A DNA stretch of 64,000 nt. It comes from Castor canadensis (Eukaryota; Chordata; Mammalia; Rodentia; Castoridae). Below the pieces are notes generated by a model, which saw only the letters and a list, made by a program, of their open reading frames with translations, had not been told where the DNA came from and made no database searches. Where the stretch lies: the NCBI RefSeq assembly GCF_047511655.1, contig NC_133392.1, forward strand, positions 161,872,542 through 161,936,541. Reading direction: 5' to 3'. Position numbers and translations under genes: made by a program. Below are positions 58,401 to 64,000 of the stretch, piece after piece; the first letter of the stretch is position 1; the number at the start of each line of letters is the position of its first letter.

Positions 58401-60174
58401 AAATTTTTCTTCAATTTTGGCGCTGACCTGAAAAATGATTATTACAGAGCTCCAGGTGTGGCTCAAGTTGTAGAGCACCTGCCTCACAAGCACGAAGTCC
58501 TGAATTCAAACCCCAATACCAAAGGAAAAAAAAATTGCTTATTGTAGATGTCCTTCAAAACAAATTAAATCAACAACATCCCTCTGACCAGCACATTCAG
58601 ATGATGTGAACACAGCTGAGTTTTGTCATTATAGCCCACACCTACCTGTAACAGGTAAACTCTAATCATGTAGACAAAGCTCAGGCCCAGAGTCACAACC
58701 CACCGCACAGCTGTGTAAGGAGTGGACTTGTCCAGCCAGGACTGATAAATCTACGAGACACAAGTTCAAAGACACAACGTCAGCTGCAAATGCGGTTTTC
58801 AGTTTCAAAAAGAGCTACCTAAAACTAGCACAGTACAGCATCATTAACCCAAAATTTATTCACAGTAATTCCTGAAGCAGGTCATCTCTTAAGCAAAAAT
58901 TTTACAAAAAAATTGGTCACAGAAGATGGTACTACTGCCCTAGCCCAAAGGAATCATTACGGGGAGACCAACTTCATCCCAAAGAAAGGACTTCAAAAGG
59001 AGAAGACACGCATCTTAAAGTCACCATCCCCACACAACAGGATTTGTCACCCATGTCCCACCCCACAACACACTTCTCCCCTGGGGCCTCCTCCCCATAC
59101 CCTAAGGCTGTGCTTCTTCCAAGACCCTGGAGCCTTTCATCAGCTCTGTGCTGACCTGACATATGTATGTTTTAAAGTTTAATTCTAGAAATTTAAAACC
59201 TTTCATTATGAACATTTTCAAACATTCATAAAATGAGCCCACACGTACCCATCACCCAGCTTCAACAATCAAGTTTGCCATATGCTACTTTTTTGGGAGA
59301 AAGGGAGTCCTGAGGCTTGAACTCAGGGCTTTGAGCTTGTTAAACAGGTGCACTACGGCTTGAGCCATACCTCCAACTCACTTTGCTCTGGTTATTTTGG
59401 AGATGGAGTCTCACAAACTAATTTTCCAGGCTGATCCTCCGGATCTCTGCCTCCCAAGTAGGTAGGATTACAAGTGTGAGCCACTGGTGCCCAGCACCAT
59501 ATGCTACTTTTTAATTAAAAAGTTTATCCGTTTTTAATTGAACCAAAATATCAACACTTGCAAATGTTTCTTAAATTAGACTTCTAGACTGGAGTTCAAG
59601 CTCACCTTGTTTGAATAAATGTCAGGCCTCATCACTCTGACAAGCAGCCTCAGATGCAGTCACCAGCATGGTGACCTACATCTACCTGGGCCAAATCAAA
59701 AGCCTCACTCAGGGAGCAGAGCCCAGCAGCAGCCATATATATGGCAAAGGCAGGATGAGGCCAGCCAGGAGTGGAAGTGGACAGTGGGATAAAGAGTGGA
59801 GGCAACTGTAGAGCAAGGACTACTGCCCTGTCTGCATCATTGAGCGATAAGAAGGATTTTTCCATTTTTAAAGGTTCCTACCTAGACTCTGCTCCACCTG
59901 GTCCTTCCAGAACACACAGCACAGGCATTCATGGTGGAGAAGACTAGACCCTGAGAGCATGAGCATCAGATTAGGACAAGCTGTGGCTTAACCTCTTTTT
60001 GGCAATGCAGCAAACTCACCCTTCAGAAAGACATGTTGCGAGTCCACACTTCTTGTCCAAATATTTATACTAATGGTCTACAAATCCACTAACCTGTCCA
60101 AGTCTTGTGAAAAATCTGTACACCACTGACGGTTTCCCATGGACAGAATCTCCAACACTGTCCCCTTCAGACAT
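52401..60174 (-). CDS. RER1: RER1, Golgi/ER retrieval receptor (six coding exons, genomic span)
   Basis: Minus-strand exons 60174-60094, 58750-58646, 56392-56293, 54887-54809, 53225-53090 and 52490-52401 join in frame to 591 bases, 196 residues plus TAG, the same length as human RER1. All junctions are GT-AG. The protein starts [20 protein letters not shown] and ends [12 protein letters not shown]. It differs from remembered human RER1 at only a handful of positions. Known family role: a four-pass membrane protein of the early Golgi that recognises polar residues in transmembrane segments and returns escaped ER proteins and unassembled subunits (for example of gamma-secretase) in COPI vesicles. 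Hydrophobic segments are seen at about residues 41-58, 63-83, 125-141 and 142-160, and both ends are polar. No break is seen. Confidence 0.98.
53090..53225 (-). CDS. RER1: RER1 coding exon 6
   Basis: 136 bases completing Trp122 and encoding [20 protein letters not shown] then [20 protein letters not shown] and KRQIK. It holds the third and fourth hydrophobic segments. Glu replaces the human Asp in TFFDAF. The donor is gtaaag. Confidence 0.97.
54090..54166 (+). mobile_element. ID-type SINE fragment
   Basis: aacacctgcctatcaatcat, ggccctgagttcaaacccca, then an A tail. The 5' part is missing. Confidence 0.75.
54530..54780 (+). repeat. Old interspersed repeat, LINE 3'-end-like
   Basis: The phrases gtggtgatggctacaccagc, taatcaccacacactacgc and gaaatatcacactgtgcctc resemble a common ancient mammalian repeat tail. 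Family not assigned with confidence. Confidence 0.35.
54809..54887 (-). CDS. RER1: RER1 coding exon 5
   Basis: 79 bases encoding [20 protein letters not shown] then LPEFKF and two bases of the Trp codon. This is the hydrophilic central loop. The acceptor is ctttcag and the donor gtgagt. Confidence 0.97.
54978..55160 (+). mobile_element. Two tandem ID-type SINEs
   Basis: Unit 1 at 54978-55068 (gtggtagagcgcctgcctag). Unit 2 at 55069-55160 (gaggtagagcgcctcccttg). Both have the gagtt(c/t)aa..cccc..gtac 3' part. Confidence 0.85.
55225..55370 (+). mobile_element. B1-like SINE
   Basis: gatgtacacctgtaatctcagc, then aggctgaggcaggaggatca and cgccagcctaggagac, with an A-rich tail. Confidence 0.85.
56025..56150 (+). 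repeat. MIR fragment
   Basis: gcgaccttggacgtac, then ctgtttcctcatctgcaaaa and ggaggataacagag, in MIR order. Confidence 0.6.
56293..56392 (-). CDS. RER1: RER1 coding exon 4
   Basis: 100 bases encoding [20 protein letters not shown] then [13 protein letters not shown] plus one base. This is the second membrane helix and the start of the loop. The acceptor is ttacag and the donor gtagag. Confidence 0.97.
56445..56458. promoter_or_regulatory. RFX X-box palindrome in RER1 intron 4
   Basis: Reads gttaccatggcaac, an exact fit to the RFX dimer consensus GTTRCCATGGYAAC, just upstream of the RER1 exon at 56392 on the minus strand. A two-mismatch partner, gtgaccacggtaac, lies at 56556-56569. Confidence 0.5.
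56990..57078 (-). mobile_element. Reverse ID-type SINE
   Basis: ttggaactcagggcttcatg, then ggcaagtgctctgacgcttg and agccatgcctccagcc. Confidence 0.8.
57745..57828 (+). mobile_element. ID-type SINE
   Basis: agagtggctcaagtggtgag, then ccacctagtaagcatgaggc and gagtttgaaccccaatacc. Confidence 0.8.
58446..58536 (+). mobile_element. ID-type SINE
   Basis: ccaggtgtggctcaagttgt, then agcacctgcctcacaagcac, gaattcaaaccccaatacc and an A tail. It lies about 110 bases from an RER1 exon. Confidence 0.85.
58646..58750 (-). CDS. RER1: RER1 coding exon 3
   Basis: 105 bases, phase 0 at both ends. Encodes [20 protein letters not shown] and the first membrane helix [15 protein letters not shown]. The donor is gtaggt. 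Confidence 0.97.
59288..59496 (-). mobile_element. Reverse B1-ID SINE with exact target-site duplication
   Basis: The element is flanked by identical 16-base copies of ccatatgctacttttt at 59278-59293 and 59497-59512 (the first merges into the tail). It sits inside an older LINE-like sequence (about 59160-59540). Confidence 0.85.
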
Positions 60175-60181
60175 TCTGTAA
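60094..60181 (-). CDS. RER1: RER1 exon 2 with start codon
   Basis: ATG occupies 60174-60172. Coding part 60174-60094 gives 27 residues ending [11 protein letters not shown], with donor ctaac on the plus strand (gttag on the minus). The acceptor is most likely tttctcag at 60182, which leaves seven 5'UTR bases. A second AG four bases before the ATG is possible. Confidence 0.95.
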
Positions 60182-61312
60182 CTGAGAAAAACACAAGATC
60201 CTCCTAAGTTAAGTGAAAAGCACTCAAGGATGTGAAAATTTTGTCTTACAATGACCGATATGTCACGCAGGTCTTTTTAATACTCAGTATTTCATTTAAA
60301 CCATTTCCAGGCCTTTGAATTGTTCAGAAAAAGAAACAGGCTTTGGTAAAGGGAAAGGACAAAATAAGGTGGCAGCTGACAGCATGGGATGAACCTCTCT
60401 TCTACTGACAGCACCCCAGCCCCACACACATGGTCAGGCTGCCCACACTGTGGCCACAAGAGCTGACCTTGCTAACCCTGGAATCCCCTGGCGGTCCATG
60501 CATGTAGCCTACACACCGTCCCCCTGTGTATCTCTTCCTTTGGGACTCCAGGCTCCTGGTAAGCACCCCATTTCTCAGTCCTCCCAGAGCCAGGTCCTCT
60601 CCTCCATCAACAGGAAGATGTCATCCAGGGCTTGCAGAAAACTCATCTATCCGTGTCCTGGTTTCTTATCTGGCAATTGGAGGTAATCCTATCTGTTCCA
60701 GACTATTTCAGCATGCTGCTGGAATCCCAGGCAGAATCACCTGTGAGAACCCAGGTGTCAAAGGTCACACACACTGTCCCACTTAATTCCCAGATGGCCA
60801 AGACAAGGGGCATCATTACCCTCAACTCACAGAGGAACAAGTCTCAAATAGACCAAGGTCATAAAACAGCTCTGCTCCTCAACAGGCCCAGAGCCCAGCG
60901 TGACACTCAACCTTCCACTGAGTATTTGGAGGTCTCTCCATTCTTCAGGAAAGCACTGCTGAGTAAGTGGGGCCTCATCATCCACTCTGCTTTAAAGATG
61001 AGGCACGTGAGGGCCCCTAAGTTAGGAAAGCTTCCAGGGGCAAAGCTCACTGTCCCCTCAAATCTGTGAGCAGCAGAGTTAAGTCCCTCACACCCGGGCT
61101 GAGCAGCTGAGACCTTCAGCAGACCCTCAGACCACACAATCTGCCTGTCTCCACATTCGAAAAATGAAGCTCTTTTAAACCCATCCAGACATAGATTTCA
61201 TTCCACAGCAAACCTTTGAGCTTCGTCTTAGTGTCCCCTCTTGGATGAGAAAACTGAGCTTCATAAAGGCGCTTCCAGTAGTCAGCCAGTTTGCAGCGGG
61301 ACTAGAACACCT

Positions 61313-61407
61313 TCTTTTTTTTAATTTCTGGTGGTACTGGGGTTTGAACTCAGGGCCTCCCACCTGATAGGCAGGCACTCTACCACTTGAGCCACGTCCC
61401 CCAGCCC
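61313..61407 (-). mobile_element. Reverse ID-type SINE in RER1 intron 1
   Basis: ctggtggtactggggtttga, then gataggcaggcactctacca and cttgagccacgtcccccagc. A well preserved ID unit. Confidence 0.85.
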
Positions 61408-62149
61408 AAGTCTAGCATCTTGTAACTGTGAATATTGGAAAAATCCTCCTTTCAAGGTAGACATCAGCAGGCCGAATAATGTGATGCTGAACGGAAAATG
61501 GATAACCTGCCAGTCTCAACTACAATGTAGTTTTCTGGACAGTTCCATAGGCCACAGCCTGAAGTCTTTGGTAAGAAGTGTGGATATGTAACACCACAGC
61601 ACCATTTCCTGGATCCATCAAGCACAGTGCCCAGAGCTGTCCAGGAGACCAAGAAATGCTCTTTGGTCTCAGGTGAGCCAAGTAAACTAAAGACACAGAA
61701 CATAACTAAAGAGCCAGTATGGCTCCAAGGTCCTCCCCACTGCTTTCAGGAAGTACATTTTTACATTTGGGGATAGAGGTCTACATATAATAGAGACCAC
61801 ATTAGAATATATTACCTAGAATGGCCACTCTATTAAAACCAAAGCCCAGACTGTAGAAAGCTGCTTCAGTAATTCTTCATCTTACTTGAAAATGTTCCCT
61901 TATTTTAGTATTACCAAAGTGTTTATCATTAAAACACTTTTGCTTGAATAGAGGCAATAAGAGTAGTATCAAAAAGAAAATACCTGGCTTTCCCTTTAAA
62001 GTATGTACTCTGTAAGTTGAGCTGACTACTTAAAACATCTTACTCTTTATACTGATGTGTGAAAAACCTACTAAAAATCCATTAGCCACATTCTGATTAT
62101 CTGACAAACACTGTTCTACATCTTGATTACACTTACTGCCAGTACCGTC

Positions 62150-62380
62150 TGAGAGGCAGGGCATGGTTAAGGATGTGAACTTTGGAGTCCAGCTGCCTGG
62201 TCTGGCACTTCCTGGCTGCATGGTGAGCTATTTCGGAATGCCTGGGGTTCTGATCTGTGCAATGGGATAATGAAGCCTCCTCCAAAGGGTTCTTCTGAGG
62301 AGATGGTGACAGCAGGTGCTGAGCACTCAGAACCTGGCGCCTGGCATGTGCTGGGCCCTCAAACACGTCAGACTTGTTCC
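62150..62380 (+). repeat. MIR element
   Basis: ggttaaggatgtgaactttgg, agtccagctgcctgg, ttctgatctgtgcaatggg and cctggcgcctggcatgtgc follow the MIR order over more than 200 bases. Confidence 0.75.
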
Positions 62381-62399
62381 TGGAGTAGGGTAGCCCTCA

Positions 62400-62660
62400 C
62401 ACCAGCTGTTCTATCTGCAACACTCTTCTGCTCCAAGTAAAGGTCACCTCCTGGGAGGTCCTCCATTGCTGTGCAAACTAACCACGAGTTTCCTATGTCA
62501 CTCCGTTTTCATTTTGTGTAACAGCTGTTTTCTGATACTTCTTTGAGTTACTTCTCAATTTCCTCCTACTAGAATGTAAGCTCCTTAAGGGGACCCTTGA
62601 CTGGTTCTTGGATGGGCCTAACTGCCCAAAGTGCTTGTTACATGCCAGGCAGTCCGTCAA
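62400..62660 (+). repeat. L2 3' end fragment
   Basis: ggtcacctcctgggaggtcc, then tactagaatgtaagctcctt and tgcttgttacatgccaggca, as in L2 3' ends. Confidence 0.6.
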
Positions 62661-62873
62661 TTATCTGTTGCATATAATCACTTTATGCTCCCTCACAAAG
62701 AAGGTAAAACCCTTTCCAGACAAGTATCACATCGGAAAGTATACAAAACACTCTCCTGTGCCTTGATCTAGACCCCATTAGTTGGCCATCACTCCTACCC
62801 TAGGAACACAGCACAAAGAAGGAAGGCCTCTTGCGCCAATGCCTCCGGGTCAGGGCACAGCTGGAGCTGTTTC

Positions 62874-62972
62874 TCCCCCCCCCGCGCCCCCCCCCCCCGC
62901 TTCCCCCCGCCACACACACAGACACACAGACACACAGACACACAGACCACACAGGCCACACACCACACACCT
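62874..62972. repeat. C-tract and (CA)n compound repeat
   Basis: Interrupted runs of C (two of about 8-12 bases) followed by acacaga repeats and CCACACA units. Confidence 0.9.
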
Positions 62973-63399
62973 CCTTCCAGACTCCACCAATTGGCTCTTC
63001 TCAAAGCTACATTCCAGCCTGGACGCCTCCCTCGCCTGGGCATGACCATCAAAGATTTCCACCTGGCCTTTGCACGCTCCTCCTCCACCGCAGTCACCCC
63101 ACACACATCAGAACCCTTTACTCACTTATGGGGGAATCCCACCTTACTAGGAGGCGAAAAAGTCAACCTAACAAAGAACAAAGCAGTTCCAGGACAGCCA
63201 GCGTTCACCCTAATCTTTGTGTGAAGGCAGCCCTGAGCTGCCCTGGCGAGGAAGCCAGAGCGGACTTCACCCGAGAGGTGCCGGCGGCACAGCCAGCCTA
63301 GAGGGCTGATAACTTCACTGCCTCCATTGGAACAGTGAAGTTGGACACCGGGCACTCTCGAGAAGTTTAAGCGGCTCCACTCGGCCCGTTCAACAACGT

Positions 63400-64000
63400 C
63401 TTCATCCTCGGGATGAGTACTAAGTCCTACACATGAACGAGCCCTGCGGGCGAGCGCGGAGATGGGGTGGCAAGCGGCCGCCTTGCACATGCCCACTCCG
63501 ACTCCCAGAGCTGGGCGGGCAGCAACCCGCCTCGCGAGTGCGGGTGGGAAGTGGCCAGGGCCGGCAGGCGCTCAGCCTGCCCCCTCGCGAGGCCCCCCCA
63601 GCCCCCACCCGGGGGCTCGGCCGGTGCCCTCGCTGCCCCGGCTGACCCTCCCGGGCCCCGCCGGCCCAGCCCCGCCCAGCCCACCCGCGGCCTTGACAGC
63701 CCAAAGGGAGGCGGGGGCGGCGCCGCCCGCCCAGCCCCGCACCATCAGCCCGCCTCCAGCACCTCGCAGCTCCGCTGCGGCCGAGCCGCGGTCTCCCTCA
63801 CGACCGCGGGAGAAGGACGGCGGGCAAGGCGGCCGCCAGCGCTCGGCTCGGGCTTCGGGAAGCTGCACGGACACTTCCGCTCCGTCTTGCGGTGCCGCCT
63901 CCGGCCTCCAAGATGGCTGCGGGGCGGGGCCTGGAGCTCCAACCATTTCCGCTTCCGGTATCTTTGCCGCCGCCGTTGGAGAGAGGACCTTCCGGCGGAA
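63400..64000 (-). promoter_or_regulatory. CpG-island promoter of RER1, possibly bidirectional
   Basis: Very CpG-rich sequence running to the window end. It has ETS-type cttccgg motifs at 63952-63958 and 63989-63995, another acttccg near 63873, and a YY1-type ccaagatggctgc at 63908-63920. There is no TATA box. In mammals the gene on the far side is MORN1, transcribed away from RER1, so the promoter is probably shared. The other gene lies outside the window. Confidence 0.7.
63763..63940 (-). other. RER1: RER1 non-coding exon 1 (tentative)
   Basis: The start-codon exon has only about seven 5'UTR bases and a splice acceptor, so a 5' non-coding exon is needed. A minus-strand donor gctgcgag|gtgctgg lies at 63763/63762 inside the CpG island. 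The upstream boundary is a guess from the position of the ETS and YY1 motifs. Other GT sites in this GC-rich block could serve. Confidence 0.35.

Larger units (their letters stand above)
52491..60093 (-). other. RER1: RER1 introns 2 to 6
   Basis: The five introns between coding exons carry most of the SINE load of this half: ID and B1-like copies at about 54090-54166, 54978-55160, 55225-55370, 56990-57078, 57745-57828, 58446-58536 and 59288-59496. There is also a MIR near 56025-56150 and older LINE-like remains near 54530-54780 and 59160-59540. No additional exon is recognised. Confidence 0.7.
60182..63762 (-). other. RER1: RER1 intron 1 (inferred)
   Basis: The stretch between the start-codon exon and the CpG island holds an ID SINE (61313-61407), MIR-like sequence (62150-62380), an L2-like 3' end (62400-62660) and a C-tract/CA repeat (62874-62972). 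No open frame of interest is seen. Its 5' limit depends on the tentative exon 1 donor. Confidence 0.6.

Noticed and set aside
63913-64000. Plus-strand ATG opening MAAGRGLELQPF, as a possible MORN1 start
   Set aside because: It coincides with a YY1 motif, and the peptide does not resemble the MORN1 N-terminus as I remember it. The window ends before it could be tested.

Overview
This is mammalian nuclear DNA carrying two complete, spliced housekeeping genes and a long gene-free flank. The SINEs are B1-like monomers, tRNA-derived ID units and B1-ID dimers whose ID half reads 'gtggctcaagtggtagagc...ctgcctagcaag...gagttcaaaccccagtacc'. This form differs from mouse/rat and squirrel ID elements as I remember them. 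It fits a castorimorph rodent (beaver, kangaroo rat or gopher lineage), with beaver my tentative first guess. Genus is inference.

Layout: (1) 1-42,200 has no coding exon I can support. It holds microsatellites, sparse SINEs, old LINE, MIR and DNA-transposon remains, two LTR fossils plus one weaker candidate, several low-GC blocks that look like conserved non-coding elements, and an isolated CpG island at about 15.6-16.2 kb. By synteny this should be the PEX10-PLCH2 interval. No PLCH2 coding exon was recognised. (2) 42,280-49,984: CpG-island promoter and six coding exons of PEX10 on the plus strand, 324 codons, intact, ending in a complete C3HC4 RING. (3) 50,262-63,9xx: RER1 on the minus strand, with six coding exons (196 codons, intact), a long 3'UTR, a non-coding first exon that I can only place tentatively, and a CpG-island promoter at the window end. 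The gene order PLCH2 side - PEX10 - RER1 - (MORN1 side) is the known mammalian order, here inverted relative to the human reference.

PEX10 is a membrane RING E3 subunit of the peroxisomal import machinery. RER1 is a four-pass Golgi/ER retrieval receptor. They share no pathway that I know of, but they are convergent and their 3' ends lie within a few hundred bases and probably overlap.

I found no undescribed biological system. The most unusual signals are a perfect 46-bp inverted copy of local unique DNA inserted into an old LTR (11,435-11,480 versus 12,297-12,342), a strong CTCF-type site 2 kb upstream of PEX10, a perfect RFX X-box with a weaker partner inside RER1, a tandem array of GC boxes in the PEX10 promoter, a duplicated ~49-bp block in the RER1 3'UTR, and several candidate enhancers. 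All coordinates were read by eye. Repeat family names rest on memory of consensus sequences and were not searched.
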